Both the position numbers and the translations under genes were made by a program. Positions 27,245-39,608 of a stretch of DNA of 64,000 nt are shown one piece after another. Origin of the DNA: Photobacterium profundum (lineage in GTDB: Bacteria; Pseudomonadota; Gammaproteobacteria; Enterobacterales; Vibrionaceae); NCBI RefSeq assembly GCF_003026285.1, contig NZ_PYOD01000002.1, positions 124,001 through 188,000 of the forward strand, in the 5' to 3' direction. The notes beneath the pieces were generated by a model, which saw only the letters and a program-made list of their open reading frames with translations, was not told the origin of the DNA and searched no databases. How positions within the stretch are numbered: position 1 is the first letter of the stretch; every line of letters starts with the position of its first letter.

Positions 27245-28945
27245 ATGAATATGACATTACCTCTGCAGACCGAACGTTTAAAGGAAACGCTTATGGCTCA
27301 GCCTTTACCTAATGAAATGATCTTAAAGTGGGCGAGTGAACGCCCCAATGAGGTATATCTTCGACAAATAATCAACAGACAATTCGTTGATTATACGTTT
27401 GCAGAAGTCGCCGATAAAGCGCTACGTTTAGTCAGTGCTTTACGCGATATGGGTATTCAACCCGGCGATAAAGTCGCGTTAATGTCTAAAAATTGTGCTG
27501 AATGGTTTATCACCGATTTAGCTTTAATGCTTGGCAGCTATATTAGCGTACCGGTATTTCCAACAGCAGGAGCTGATACGGTTGAGCACTGTGTAACACA
27601 CAGCGAATCAAAAATCCTTATTGTGGGTAAATTGGATGATGCAAAAGCGGTTAATGCCGTGGTTGAAAAGTATCCTGACTTACCGACGATATCTTTTGCC
27701 TATCCAGGTACGCCTACTTGTACCCATGAGTTCAATACGGTAATAGCAAAAAGTTTACCAAGCGAAGAGCGTCCAAAGCATGCTCAAGACGCATTAATGT
27801 CAATTGTATATACATCTGGCACATCGGGTTTACCTAAGGGTGCGATGCTCACATACGGCTCATTTTCATGGTCAGCCCAACGCATTGTCGATCACATAGG
27901 GATGCGTGATGGCGAACGCTTATTCTCTTACTTACCGCTTGCGCATATTACAGAGCGCGTTTACATTTTCGGTGCTTCTATCCTAGCGGGCATGCAGGTT
28001 GCCTTTCCTGAATCACTCGACACCTTTATCGATGATGTAAAAATGCATCGTCCAACGTTATTCATTTCTGTTCCGCGCTTATGGACATTATTCCAGCAGC
28101 GAATTCTTGATAAATTGCCACAAGCGAAACTGAATATACTACTTAAAATTCCATTCATTTCAGGAGTTATCAAACGCAAGCTTGCCGATGGTTTAGGATT
28201 AGACAAAGCACGTATGCTTGGTTGTGGCTCAGCCCCCGTATCACCAGCCCTACTTCGCTGGTATGAAAGCATTGGGCTTAATATTACCGAAGCATGGGGT
28301 ATGACAGAATCTTTTGCCTACAGTACGATTAATCATCCGTTCCGTAGCGATAAGATTGGTACTGTCGGTAATGCAGGGCCAGGTGTCGAAATAAAAATTT
28401 CAGATGATGAAGAGATACTTGTTCGTGGTATGGGGATCTTCTCTGGTTATTACAAGAACGAAAAAGCAACACAAGAAAGTTTTGATAAAGATGGTTGGTT
28501 ATACACAGGTGATAAAGGTTTTCTTGATGAAGATGGCTATTTGAGCATTCAAGGACGCCTTAAAGACACCTTTAAAACAGCCAAAGGTAAATTTGTTTCA
28601 CCAGTACCCATTGAGAAACGCTTATTCGAGCTGTGTAACATTGAAACCATGTGTGTTATTGGATCAGGAATGCCAGCACCTATCTTGTTAGCAATTCCTC
28701 ATGAATTCCCTAACTTTGACCCTAAACGTTACGAACATAAAATTGAACGTACCATCGAAAAAATCAATAAAGAATTAGAATCACACGCTAAAATCAAAGG
28801 TGTACTCATGGTGAAAGAACCATGGACCATTGAAAACGGCATCCTGACACCAACACTAAAGATCAAACGACATATTCTAGAGAATAAATACCAAGGTCTT
28901 GGTGATGACTGGCCAAAAGACACGTTAATTCAGTGGGAGAAATAG
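27245..28945 (+). CDS. Long-chain fatty acid/AMP-binding acyl-CoA ligase
   Basis: 566 residues, with AAGGA five bases before the ATG. The adenylate-forming core includes MSIVYTSGTSGLPKGAMLTYGS (P-loop), the motif EAWGMTESFAYS, and YTGDKGFLDEDGYLSIQGRLKDTFKTAKGKFVSPVPIE near the C-terminal lid, with the conserved Lys expected at the end. The form resembles long-chain acyl-CoA synthetases that use the AMP-binding fold rather than the FadD set. Cytoplasmic or peripheral membrane. Monocistronic, with a terminator after it. Confidence 0.85.
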   Translation: MNMTLPLQTERLKETLMAQPLPNEMILKWASERPNEVYLRQIINRQFVDYTFAEVADKALRLVSALRDMGIQPGDKVALMSKNCAEWFITDLALMLGSYISVPVFPTAGADTVEHCVTHSESKILIVGKLDDAKAVNAVVEKYPDLPTISFAYPGTPTCTHEFNTVIAKSLPSEERPKHAQDALMSIVYTSGTSGLPKGAMLTYGSFSWSAQRIVDHIGMRDGERLFSYLPLAHITERVYIFGASILAGMQVAFPESLDTFIDDVKMHRPTLFISVPRLWTLFQQRILDKLPQAKLNILLKIPFISGVIKRKLADGLGLDKARMLGCGSAPVSPALLRWYESIGLNITEAWGMTESFAYSTINHPFRSDKIGTVGNAGPGVEIKISDDEEILVRGMGIFSGYYKNEKATQESFDKDGWLYTGDKGFLDEDGYLSIQGRLKDTFKTAKGKFVSPVPIEKRLFELCNIETMCVIGSGMPAPILLAIPHEFPNFDPKRYEHKIERTIEKINKELESHAKIKGVLMVKEPWTIENGILTPTLKIKRHILENKYQGLGDDWPKDTLIQWEK

Positions 28946-29004
28946 TAGTAATATAGTCAGCTAGTTCTACATTAATGCTGCAAACTGCGTTCATCTAAAT
29001 GACG

Positions 29005-29047
29005 AAAGCCGAAGCACACTAAAAAAGAGTGCTCCGGCTTTTTTATT
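29005..29047 (+). terminator. Rho-independent terminator after the acyl-CoA ligase gene
   Basis: AAGCCG-AAGCAC pairs with GTGCT-CCGGCTT around an 12-base loop, followed by TTTTTT. Confidence 0.8.
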
Positions 29048-29062
29048 TACCATGACATATAG

Positions 29063-30706
29063 CTATATATTGAATTGACCAATGAGTGTATCTAACCGTT
29101 TACAATCACCTGATAATGCTTCAAATGCTTTTTCTGATGATTGAACTTTGAACACAACCTCTTGACTCTTACCTGCAATTTTCTGAATATTTTGATTAAT
29201 ATCTTCACTGACTTGGCTTTGTTGATTTGCCGCTGTCGCAATCTGCATATTCATTTCATTAATCACTTCAATCGACAGGCTAATCGCATCTAACGACTCA
29301 TTAGCACTATTTGCCTGAACAACAGTTGCAGTACCACTTTCCTGGCTTCTTGTCATCGCTTGAACAGCATCATGCGCACCAAATTGTAAACGCTCAATCA
29401 TCACTTGTATTTCGCCAGTACTATCTTGGGTTTTACTGGCTAAAGAACGCACTTCATCAGCGACAACCGCAAAACCACGTCCTTGCTCACCCGCTCGAGC
29501 TGCTTCAATGGCCGCGTTTAATGCCAATAAATTGGTTTGATCTGCTATGCCACGAATAACACCTAAAATAGAGGCGATATTACTGACATCTCGCTCAAGA
29601 TTAGTAATAACGCCACTCGATGTTTCAATTTCATCCACTAGTTGATGAATAGATGTGACCGTATTACCAAGAATTCTTTTCGCTGCATTTGATTCATCAG
29701 CTGCAGATTGGCTTGCGCTAGCGGCCTCATTTGCATGTGCACTCACGCTATCACTTGTTACACTCATCTCATGTACTGCGGTGGTAACGTGCGCACTTTC
29801 AGCTTGTTGTTCTGATGCATTTAACACGACACCTTGTGTTTCTTTTTGAATCTGTTGCGTTTCTTCACGCACAGATTTCATTGTCACCGACACTTCAGTG
29901 ATCGTAGCGTGGATCTTTGATACAAATTCATTATACGCTGTGGCTAATTGCCCTATTTCATCACAACTCTCGACAGGCACTCGTTGCGTTAGGTCACCTT
30001 CACCCGAGGCAATATTCTCCATTGTTGTAGAAAGCCGCTTTAGAGGCGCAAGGATAAGGCGAGATACAAACCATGTGATCACAATAGATAGAATAATGGC
30101 CACCAGTGCACCCATTTCTAGCACTATAATGGTAAGGCTAATCTCACCATTCATCTGCTCTTTAAGTTCAAGCTGCGCTTGCTCTATTTGAATACGAATA
30201 TCTTTATATGCCGCTCGCATCTGATTAAATTCATGCTGAATCTGTTGCTGATTTTTTTGATAATAATCAGCAGCACTATCAGGATTTTCGACAATATAAG
30301 CATAATGCATTAACCATTGGCTATAGATGCTAGGTAAGGTTTGTACCGATACGCGACCCGACGCATCAATAAAACCATTATCAAGTAATATTGCGGGGGA
30401 TTGAAAGCGTGTTAATGTTTCATTACTTTCATTGTAAAATTCTTTTTGGTTATAGTTTATCTTCTCTTGATTTCCTGCAGCCAAGAGCACCCCTTGCCCC
30501 GCGGTTATAATTTGATAAACATCACGATAACCTTCTTCCATTTCATTTAATACGGGCTGAACTTCATCATTTTGCAATGCGTCCGTTCGTGCTAAATCAT
30601 TAAACACCACTAAAACCATACCCAAAATAGCAATAAATACAGCCACAACAAGCCAGATAGGCAAAGCAAGCTTCCAGCGAAAGGTAAGGTTATAAAACCA
30701 CGACAT
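29063..30706 (-). CDS. Methyl-accepting chemotaxis protein
   Basis: 547 residues. First membrane helix at about 11-33, periplasmic helical sensor domain to about 185, second helix at about 187-210 ([23 protein letters not shown]), HAMP, and a long cytoplasmic coiled coil with the hairpin tip [44 protein letters not shown]. Ligand unknown. A second chemoreceptor, PAS-containing, lies divergent 310 bp away. Confidence 0.92.
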   Translation of the reverse strand: MSWFYNLTFRWKLALPIWLVVAVFIAILGMVLVVFNDLARTDALQNDEVQPVLNEMEEGYRDVYQIITAGQGVLLAAGNQEKINYNQKEFYNESNETLTRFQSPAILLDNGFIDASGRVSVQTLPSIYSQWLMHYAYIVENPDSAADYYQKNQQQIQHEFNQMRAAYKDIRIQIEQAQLELKEQMNGEISLTIIVLEMGALVAIILSIVITWFVSRLILAPLKRLSTTMENIASGEGDLTQRVPVESCDEIGQLATAYNEFVSKIHATITEVSVTMKSVREETQQIQKETQGVVLNASEQQAESAHVTTAVHEMSVTSDSVSAHANEAASASQSAADESNAAKRILGNTVTSIHQLVDEIETSSGVITNLERDVSNIASILGVIRGIADQTNLLALNAAIEAARAGEQGRGFAVVADEVRSLASKTQDSTGEIQVMIERLQFGAHDAVQAMTRSQESGTATVVQANSANESLDAISLSIEVINEMNMQIATAANQQSQVSEDINQNIQKIAGKSQEVVFKVQSSEKAFEALSGDCKRLDTLIGQFNI

Positions 30707-32573
<1,867 letters not shown>

Positions 32574-32644
32574 TACCGAGATAAATGCTAATACGGCCTG
32601 TTTTTTACTAAACCTTATTCAACTCAGGTTCGTATTGGCATTTA

Positions 32645-32675
32645 TACCCAAGTTATCTTGCAAGAAAACTCGCCT
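32645..32675. mobile_element. Family A remnant
   Basis: TACCCAAGTTA followed by a shortened inner part (AAAACTCGCC). A degraded end of a family A element between the aerotaxis receptor and recQ. Confidence 0.5.
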
Positions 32676-32774
32676 TACTTCTAAAAGTTCTCCCTATTGG
32701 CTCACAACGCTTACTATCTTATTGTCAGTTAGGCTATTATTGCCGTTCATTTGTAAAGTGAGCGCGCACTCTGT

Positions 32775-34700
32775 ATGTATCATCAAACACTTAAAGATTA
32801 CTTTGGCTTCGATAGCTTACGTAAAGGACAAGAAGACGTAATTACTCGTGTTCTTAACGGGCAATCTGCTGCTGCAATTTTCCCAACTGGATCAGGTAAA
32901 TCTTTATGTTATCAATTACCTGCAGTCCAGCTACCTCACTTAACGCTTGTGATCTCTCCTCTTTTAGCATTAATGAAAGATCAACTTGATTTCTTGCATT
33001 CCAAAAAGATCCCAGCGGCATCTATTGACTCAAGCCAAACATGGGACGAGAGTCAACAGGTGATGCAAGGCGTTAGAAACGGCGAAACCAAGGTATTAAT
33101 GATTTCTGTAGAGCGCCTGAAAAACGAGCGCTTCCGCCAGTTTATCTCTCAGGTACAAGTTTCTCTATTAGTAGTTGATGAAGCGCACTGTATTTCAGAA
33201 TGGGGGCATAACTTCCGCCCCGATTACCTTAAGTTGCCATATTACCGCCAGCTACTTAACATTCCTCAAGTATTGCTGCTAACAGCAACAGCAACACCGA
33301 ATGTTATTCAAGATATGAGCACTAAATTTGGCATTGCTAAGCAAGATATCATTGTAACTGGCTTCTATCGCCCGAACTTAGACCTTACAATTTTGGCAGC
33401 CGAAGATGAAAATAAGCTACCAACGCTTTATAAAGTTCTGGGGCATCACAATGATCAACCCACCATTATCTATGTCACGCTTCAACAAACAGCAGAAGCC
33501 GTTGCCGCTGCACTTAATCAACAAGGCTATCAAGCACAGGCTTATCACGCAGGAATGGACAACGATCGCCGCCAAGCGATTCAGCATGAATTCATGAGCG
33601 GTAATATCAACTGTATTGTTGCAACCATCGCATTTGGTATGGGCATAGATAAGTCCAATATCCGTAAAGTGGTTCACTTTGATCTCCCTAAATCGATAGA
33701 AAATTACAGCCAAGAAATTGGACGTGCAGGACGAGACGGTGAAAATTCTGAATGTACCGTTATAGCCAATAAAGCAGGGCTGAATATTTTAGAAAACTTC
33801 GTTTATGGTGATACTCCCGATCTAGATGCCATTGCATATATATTAGATGAAATTAAAAATCAGCCAGCCGCATGGGAAGTCATGCTTACTCGTCTTTCTA
33901 AAGACAGTAACGTTCGCTTATTACCCCTTAAAACACTACTCGTTTACTTAGAAATTCATAAGATCGTCGAGCCAAAATTCACGTATTTTGCTGATTATCG
34001 ATTCAAATGTAATCTAACACCTCAAGAAATCTTTGCGCATTTTCAAGGTGAGCGTCGCCAATTTGTCGAAAATATATTTGCTTGCTCACCTAAAGCTCGC
34101 ACTTGGTACTCGGTTGATTTTGAAGCTCTTTGGAATAGCTGCCATGCAGATCGTAAACGCGTAATAACCGCTATCGATTATTTTAGTGAAAAAGGTTGGA
34201 TTACATTAGAAAGTAAACAAATGACCGATGTTTATCGTGTGGTTAACAATCAATATGATGTGAATGAAGAAGCAAAGAAGCTGTTTGATTTATTTCGTCA
34301 AAAAGAAAGCAGTGAAATCAAACGTATTAATAAGATGATCAATTTCTTTGAAAATACGCACTGCTTAAGCCACGACCTTGCGAGTTACTTCGCTGATAAT
34401 AATGCCCCCAAGCAATGTGGTCACTGCTCGGTCTGTCGCGGTGATATTGCTGTTCTTCCACCAGCACTTCCCCTACCAGAGACATCTGACAATGTACTTA
34501 AGGCTTGGTGTGACCCATTCTTAGCAGCATGTACAACTACGCCATCAGCCGCCGCTATTACTCGCTTTTTAAATGGCATGACATCACCATTAAATACCAA
34601 AGTAAAAGCAAGACAAATGAATGGATTTGGACAGCTAGAAGCTTATCCGTTTGGCGAGACTCGTGCGCTAGTCTGCAAGGTCTATTCACTTCAAGAATAA
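32775..34700 (+). CDS. recQ: RecQ-family ATP-dependent DNA helicase
   Basis: 641 residues. Helicase motifs are in order: AIFPTGSGKSLCYQLPA (Walker A), LVVDEAHCISEWGHNFRPDY (DEAH), LTATATP, and IATIAFGMGIDKSNIRKVVHFDLPKSIENYSQEIGRAGRDG for the second RecA lobe. A zinc-binding module (CLSHDLASYFADNNAPKQCGHCSVC) follows at about 530-555; no clear HRDC domain is visible at the C-terminus. This may be the second, divergent RecQ found in Vibrionaceae. Unwinds DNA 3'-5' in recombination and repair. Confidence 0.88.
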   Translation: MYHQTLKDYFGFDSLRKGQEDVITRVLNGQSAAAIFPTGSGKSLCYQLPAVQLPHLTLVISPLLALMKDQLDFLHSKKIPAASIDSSQTWDESQQVMQGVRNGETKVLMISVERLKNERFRQFISQVQVSLLVVDEAHCISEWGHNFRPDYLKLPYYRQLLNIPQVLLLTATATPNVIQDMSTKFGIAKQDIIVTGFYRPNLDLTILAAEDENKLPTLYKVLGHHNDQPTIIYVTLQQTAEAVAAALNQQGYQAQAYHAGMDNDRRQAIQHEFMSGNINCIVATIAFGMGIDKSNIRKVVHFDLPKSIENYSQEIGRAGRDGENSECTVIANKAGLNILENFVYGDTPDLDAIAYILDEIKNQPAAWEVMLTRLSKDSNVRLLPLKTLLVYLEIHKIVEPKFTYFADYRFKCNLTPQEIFAHFQGERRQFVENIFACSPKARTWYSVDFEALWNSCHADRKRVITAIDYFSEKGWITLESKQMTDVYRVVNNQYDVNEEAKKLFDLFRQKESSEIKRINKMINFFENTHCLSHDLASYFADNNAPKQCGHCSVCRGDIAVLPPALPLPETSDNVLKAWCDPFLAACTTTPSAAAITRFLNGMTSPLNTKVKARQMNGFGQLEAYPFGETRALVCKVYSLQE

Positions 34701-34735
34701 ACATCCGTTATAACAACTCGTCCATATCTACAGAC

Positions 34736-34766
34736 AACGCCAGCAAATATGCTGGCGTTTTTCTTT
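34736..34766 (+). terminator. Rho-independent terminator after recQ
   Basis: Perfect 10-bp stem AACGCCAGCA / TGCTGGCGTT, loop AATA, followed by TTTCTTT. Confidence 0.88.
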
Positions 34767-34925
34767 ACGGTATTCAACGCCCACCTTTTACACAGAAATT
34801 GCTCAAAAGAAAAAGAGTATTTCATGAAATAAATACAGTGTAAGCAGGTCTTTTAGATTAGATACCCAATCATTTTATGGCTAAAAATAGCCAATAACTA
34901 TGCTGTCTAATTTGAGGAATGAACG

Positions 34926-35276
34926 ATGAAAAAGTTAACTTTGCTATTCATAGCGTTGATATTCAGTTCAAGTACTTTTGCCTTCTCTTGGGACTCTAAA
35001 GCAGAAACCCGAAACCTAACTGCGGGAATCAGTGATTCAAAAGAAGAGGCGTACAATTTAGGTCATAATTTTGCCTCAAACATTCAGAAAGAATCACCTA
35101 ATAAATTAAAAAGAACATTAGGTATCTATGAATATGGGCTAGAAACTAATTCGATAAAAGTTGAAAATTCACATGTAGAAGTTGACGAGATTTCGACAGC
35201 AAAAGGACAAGTTAAATATCGTGCCATCGTCAATATAAATTATAGTTATGATGTAAGTGGTCCAAATAGCCATTAA
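34926..35276 (+). CDS. Small secreted protein, DUF3316-like
   Basis: 116 residues with a signal peptide (cleavage after FAF or AFA, about residue 19). TRNLTAGISDSKEEAYNLGHNFASNIQ and VEVDEISTAKGQVKYRAIVNINYSYDV resemble DUF3316 proteins of Vibrionaceae as I remember them; this is not certain. TGAGGAATGAACG precedes the ATG. Upstream, TATTTCATGAAATA near 34819 is a perfect palindrome that could be an operator. A terminator follows 80 bp after the stop. Confidence 0.65.
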   Translation: MKKLTLLFIALIFSSSTFAFSWDSKAETRNLTAGISDSKEEAYNLGHNFASNIQKESPNKLKRTLGIYEYGLETNSIKVENSHVEVDEISTAKGQVKYRAIVNINYSYDVSGPNSH

Positions 35277-35354
35277 TATTTATTACGGTACTACACAACA
35301 AGAATACGACAACATAAACATCAAACAGGTAACCAAGGTTTAACACATCGACAA

Positions 35355-35388
35355 ACAGGAAGCCCACGCATTGGCTTCCTGTTTTTTA
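35355..35388 (+). terminator. Rho-independent terminator
   Basis: ACAGGAAGCC / GGCTTCCTGT stem of 10 bp with a 7-base loop and TTTTTT. Confidence 0.85.
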
Positions 35389-35667
35389 TGTAACCCCTTC
35401 CACTTCTTCAATAGACTGAATTACTGATATTTCAGCGTATTTTCAATATGCTGAGCTGGAAATAACTCACCTATTTAATAATCTATTTCGGTGATGTCTC
35501 ATTTCTGTCGCTTCAATATTGACCATTTACCATAACAAGCCCATAACATTCAAAGTATAAAAACTCAGCACCTACATAGTCATACTCGCTACATAGCAGT
35601 TATGCGATATTAGGTTAGCTGTCTAACTAGATAAATACATTTCAATTTAAAAAGGAGTTTACACACA
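35389..35667. promoter_or_regulatory. Upstream region of the TAXI-TRAP genes
   Basis: Holds one hairpin near 35431 (TCAGCGTATT TTC AATATGCTGA, one wobble) and the ribosome site AAAAAGGAG before 35668. No gene seen. Confidence 0.4.
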
Positions 35668-36597
35668 ATGTATCAATCTCTCAAAACAGGGCTTATTGCA
35701 TTAACATTGGCAGTTTCGCTACCTGCTGCTGCTGAAAATTACACAATTGGCACAGGAAGCCAAAGCGGTACTTATTACCCGTTAGGCGGCATTCTTGCAA
35801 AGGTATGGAGTGACAATATCGATGACTTCAACATGCGTGCTGAAGTAACCGCTGCATCGGTAGAAAATGTTATTAAAGTCTCAAGTAATAAGCAGTTAGC
35901 GGGTATTGCTATGGGTAATGTTGTTTTACAAGCCTATGAAGGAACAAAACCTTTCCCTCGAAAAATGGATGTGTCAGTACTCTTTGCCCTTTACCCTAAT
36001 GTGGTTCAATTTTTGGTACCTGCCGACTCTGACATTACATCAATTGAGCAGTTAAAAGGCAAACGCGTATCATTGGGTGCGCCGGGGTCTGGTACACGAG
36101 TGAGTGCCATTAATATTTTAAAAACATTAGGTATTGAAGAAAGTGATGTAAATGGCCAAGCCCTGAATTACACCGCAACAACCAATGCATTAGCGAATGG
36201 CCAGATTGATGCTGGTGTTATTGTCGGTAGCCTCGGTGTTGGTGCTATTACAGAATTAGCCTTAACTCGTAATATCCGTATTCTGTCGTTCACAGATGCT
36301 GAACTGGCGAAGATCGTTGAAGCGAATCCTTCCTACCAAGGCCTTGATGTGCCGGCTGATACGTATAAAAACGTACCTGACTTTAAAGCGCCAGCTGTAT
36401 GGAACGTACTTGTTGCAAACAACAAGATGGACGAAGAGCTAGCTTACGATATGACAAAGGCCGCTTTCGATAATATCGATAAAATTCGACAAGTGATTGG
36501 TGTAACTAAATTCACAACGATTGAAAATATGGGGCAACTAAAAGGGATTCCTCTTCACCCAGGAGCTCAAAAATATTTAAATGAACAAACCAAATAA
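35668..36597 (+). CDS. TAXI-family TRAP transporter solute-binding protein
   Basis: 309 residues, AAAAAGGAG upstream. Signal peptide to about residue 22 (SLPAAAE). The TAXI signature is present: TIGTGSQSGTYYPLGGILAKVWSDN, VENVIKVSSNKQLAGIAMGN and KGKRVSLGAPGSGTRVSAINILKTLG. Captures an organic acid in the periplasm for the fused permease at 36900. A family A half-element lies between the two genes, within the transporter operon. Confidence 0.92.
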   Translation: MYQSLKTGLIALTLAVSLPAAAENYTIGTGSQSGTYYPLGGILAKVWSDNIDDFNMRAEVTAASVENVIKVSSNKQLAGIAMGNVVLQAYEGTKPFPRKMDVSVLFALYPNVVQFLVPADSDITSIEQLKGKRVSLGAPGSGTRVSAINILKTLGIEESDVNGQALNYTATTNALANGQIDAGVIVGSLGVGAITELALTRNIRILSFTDAELAKIVEANPSYQGLDVPADTYKNVPDFKAPAVWNVLVANNKMDEELAYDMTKAAFDNIDKIRQVIGVTKFTTIENMGQLKGIPLHPGAQKYLNEQTK

Positions 36598-36687
36598 ATC
36601 CTTTCTTTTTGGTTAGTTAAAACTAACTAAACAGAGATAATTCGTTCGATGATAATAAGAGCACTTGTTAATGATCCAAGTGCTCTA

Positions 36688-36782
36688 TATCCAAGTTACC
36701 TCAAGGTGCTCGTTTCAGCGAGAATTTATTGGGCTCTAGGCAAGGCGCTAATTTATAGACCTAGGGTTTACGTTGAAAATAG
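36688..36782. mobile_element. Family A half-element between TRAP genes
   Basis: TATCCAAGTTACCTCAAGGT onward matches the reverse complement of the right half of copy 1 over about 95 bp, ending near GTTGAAAATAGTAA. The left half is missing. It lies in the 302-bp spacer between the binding-protein gene and the permease gene. Confidence 0.75.
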
Positions 36783-36899
36783 TAAAGACACAAACGAATC
36801 CTATGTGAATAACACAGAGCAAATACTTATTATTGTTGATATAAAAATGACTATTCGTTCTACATTTCGGTTCACTCGTTTAATTGCACGGAGTAAGCG

Positions 36900-38798
36900 A
36901 TGACGACAACCTCTTCATTCCGCCAAGTATTGGCAGACAAAATCATGTTCGTTGCAACAATCGCAGCGATTATTCTATCTGCATTTCAAATATGGCAAGG
37001 TATTACAGCAGAGCTTTCTGCCCCTATTTTCCGACCAATTCACCTTAGTTGGGTACTAGTTTTAGTCTTTCTTGTAAAGCCTCTTGTGCATATAAACAAA
37101 CACCCTCACCTCTATTTACCCGCTCGTTTAATTGATATTACTTTTGCTGGCCTCACGATTTGGGCTGTACTTCGAGTTATCCAATTTGATTACGATGATA
37201 TTGGCTTTTTGCTTGATGGGCTAAGCAGTGCCGATCAACTGGCTGGGGTGATTATTATTGCTTTGCTACTGGAAGCAACCCGTCGAACCGTTGGGCTTGT
37301 GATGGTCGCTATCGCGGTATTCTTTCTTGGGTATGCTTTATTTGGCAACGCGTTACCTGACGTGGTCGCAAGTAAAAGGTTCTCGGTAGAAGAAATCATT
37401 CGTTTTCATATTTTTTCAACCAATGGCGTTTTCGGCGCCCCTCTTGCTATTGCAGCCGGCGTTGTTTTTATTTTTGTATTATTTGGCGCTTTTTTACAAG
37501 TCAGTGGTGCGGGTCAGTTCTTCATTGATGGTGCATTTTCGGTCGCAGGAAAATATCGCGGAGGTCCTGCAAAAGCCAGTGTTATTGCATCTGCTGCATT
37601 GGGCTCAATATCTGGTTCAGCCATTGCGAACACCGTCACCACAGGTGCACTAACGATTCCTATGATGAAGAAGCTTGGGTATAAGCCTGAACAAGCAGCA
37701 GGTATTGAGGCAGCAGCATCTACTGGAGGTCAAATTATGCCCCCCGTAATGGGAGCTGGTGCTTTTGTCATGGCACAATTTACAGGCATTCCTTACAGTG
37801 AAATCTTACTCGTTTCGATTGCACCCGCCATTTTATATTTCGGCTGCACACTACTTTATGTACATTTAATGGCGTGTAAACTCGGTTTGCAAGGCATGGA
37901 TACCGTTGAAAAATTAAGTGTGGTACTTAAACAAGGTTGGCATTTTTTAGTGCCGCTAATATTTATAACGACTTTACTGTTAATGAGCTACTCCCCTGTT
38001 TTAGTTGGTGTCGCTGGGTGTGCAGCTATTCTTACCGCAGCGATGTGCCGAAAACACAGTCGACTGACTTTTCGTGTTTTCTTACAAGGCATGAAAGAAG
38101 GCGCTCTTTTAGCACTACCTATTTCGGTAGCATGTGCAACAGCTGGTATTGTTGTTGGTGTGGTTGGCCAAACGGGTATTGGTTTGCAGTTCACCCAATT
38201 TTTGATTGCTCTTTCTGGCGGTCATTTATGGTCTGTTTTAGGCTTGATAGCCATCGCTGCCGTTATTCTTGGTATGGGGTTACCTGTAACAGCCGCGTAC
38301 ATCGTTTTATCCATAATGGCCGTACCCGCCTTAACTGATCTTGGCTTGGGTTTACTTACCGCTCATATGATTGTTTTTTGGTTATCACAAACATCAAATG
38401 TTACTCCCCCTATCGCTCTCGCAGCGTTTGCGGGTGCCGGTATCGCCAATGCTTCACCCATGAAATCAGCGATTCAAGCCTTTAAGCTCGCACAAGGTTT
38501 CTTCCTCATTCCAACCATGATGGCTTTTTCGGGGCTCATTTACAGCGGTGATAACATGTCTGGATTTGTTTTTGCCATTATAACTACTATAGGTTTAATT
38601 TTAGCCTTTGCTGGCAGTATTGAAGGACGTCTCATCAATCCGCTATCATTGATTGAACGGGGAACTTTATTCGTGTTAGCCGGTGGAATCATTTTTACAG
38701 ATAGTTGGATACGTATAGTCGGTGTTGTCATTATCGCCGCTATCGTGTTGTTTAATACACGATCTAAAAGTAGCAAGCTTGCTATCTCAAATGATTAA
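36900..38798 (+). CDS. TRAP transporter fused permease (DctQ-DctM type)
   Basis: 632 residues. A four-helix DctQ-like N-terminal part (about 12-150) joins the large DctM-like domain, with about twelve helices and the motifs ASAALGSISGSAIANTVTTGALTIPMMKKLGYKPEQAAGIEAAASTGGQIMPPVMGAGAFVMAQ and SQTSNVTPPIALAAFAGAGIA. The fused 4TM/12TM form is the one paired with TAXI-family binding proteins. Imports an organic acid with a sodium gradient, probably; substrate unknown. The start is followed by a TTG-rich stretch, and GGAGTAAGCG lies upstream. Confidence 0.9.
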   Translation: MTTTSSFRQVLADKIMFVATIAAIILSAFQIWQGITAELSAPIFRPIHLSWVLVLVFLVKPLVHINKHPHLYLPARLIDITFAGLTIWAVLRVIQFDYDDIGFLLDGLSSADQLAGVIIIALLLEATRRTVGLVMVAIAVFFLGYALFGNALPDVVASKRFSVEEIIRFHIFSTNGVFGAPLAIAAGVVFIFVLFGAFLQVSGAGQFFIDGAFSVAGKYRGGPAKASVIASAALGSISGSAIANTVTTGALTIPMMKKLGYKPEQAAGIEAAASTGGQIMPPVMGAGAFVMAQFTGIPYSEILLVSIAPAILYFGCTLLYVHLMACKLGLQGMDTVEKLSVVLKQGWHFLVPLIFITTLLLMSYSPVLVGVAGCAAILTAAMCRKHSRLTFRVFLQGMKEGALLALPISVACATAGIVVGVVGQTGIGLQFTQFLIALSGGHLWSVLGLIAIAAVILGMGLPVTAAYIVLSIMAVPALTDLGLGLLTAHMIVFWLSQTSNVTPPIALAAFAGAGIANASPMKSAIQAFKLAQGFFLIPTMMAFSGLIYSGDNMSGFVFAIITTIGLILAFAGSIEGRLINPLSLIERGTLFVLAGGIIFTDSWIRIVGVVIIAAIVLFNTRSKSSKLAISND

Positions 38799-38823
38799 AT
38801 AAATAACCAGAAAAACACTACTA

Positions 38824-39084
38824 CACCCAATCTACCTCAAGATGCAGGATTCAGAGTGGTCTCAGCGTATTTAATTCAAGGAAAATGTGTGTAGGAATGG
38901 CATTCCCTTTCAAACACATTTGACACAGAAGTAGATACGCTGAATCACTCCCGAAGGGCGAGTTTTGTTGGGCTCTATGTAGTGTTACTTATTTTCAACG
39001 TAGAACGCTAGGTCTATAAATATGTGCCTTGCCTAGAGCCCAACAAATTCTCGCTGAAACGAGCATCTTGAGGCAACTTGGGTA
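38824..39084. mobile_element. Family A element, full copy 2
   Basis: 261 bp, the same length as copy 1 at 1720-1980, and flanked by TA (38822-38823, 39085-39086). Its left end is slightly degraded (CACCCAATCTACCTCAAG). The interior repeats copy 1 almost base for base, including GGAAAATGTGTGTAGGAATG. Lies downstream of the TRAP permease. Confidence 0.85.
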
Positions 39085-39254
39085 TAAGTACCTGAGGCAA
39101 TGCTTTAGGTGCTTTTTTTATGAATCAACCCATCCCCCAGAAACAATGCATCCTATGATTCAAAACAGTAAAACTTACTTTTCACAATTTATGAATAGCG
39201 ATCTAGGTCACGACGTTTTAGAATAAGCCCATAAAACCAATAGGGATTAAAGTC

Positions 39255-39554
39255 ATGACAAACGAAGAACAAGAATTCCAAGCCTGCGACGCTTGCGGCG
39301 TTTCTGCAGAAATGGGCTTTATTATCAAAGAAGGTGACGATGTAGCTGAAGTATCAATCTTCGCTCAGAGCAAAGTTGCTTTAGAAAATGAATTCAACAA
39401 CTACCTTGCACTAGCCAAGGAAGTGAATGCTAACTTCGAGTATCAAGTATCAGAGCTAACAGAAGAAAGCACAGAATTAACAGCACGCATCAAATTTGAA
39501 TGCAGTGCTGAAAAGCTGATTTTTGAATTAAAGAGCCGTTCTTTAGCTAAATAA
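39255..39554 (+). CDS. YfcZ/YiiS-family (DUF406) small protein
   Basis: 99 residues. CDACGVSAEMGFIIKEGDDVAEVSIFA and the following LAKEVNANFEYQVSELTEESTELTARIKFECSAEKLIFEL match the DUF406 family (E. coli YfcZ, YiiS), short cytoplasmic proteins of unknown role. Two cysteines near the start (C10, C13) are typical. Monocistronic with its own terminator. Confidence 0.85.
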   Translation: MTNEEQEFQACDACGVSAEMGFIIKEGDDVAEVSIFAQSKVALENEFNNYLALAKEVNANFEYQVSELTEESTELTARIKFECSAEKLIFELKSRSLAK

Positions 39555-39574
39555 TCAACGCTATGTTTTGAATG

Positions 39575-39608
39575 AAAAGCCGACTTCTATCTGAAGTCGG
39601 CTTTTTTT
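39575..39608 (+). terminator. Rho-independent terminator after the DUF406 gene
   Basis: AGCCGACTTC TATCT GAAGTCGGCT, a perfect 10-bp stem with seven T after it. Confidence 0.9.

Noticed and set aside
36649-36903. 84-codon frame between the TRAP genes
   Set aside because: Most of it is the family A half-element; no ribosome site; it overlaps the permease start.
39029-39226. 65-codon frame after the family A copy 2
   Set aside because: Begins inside the element and has no ribosome site or recognisable composition.
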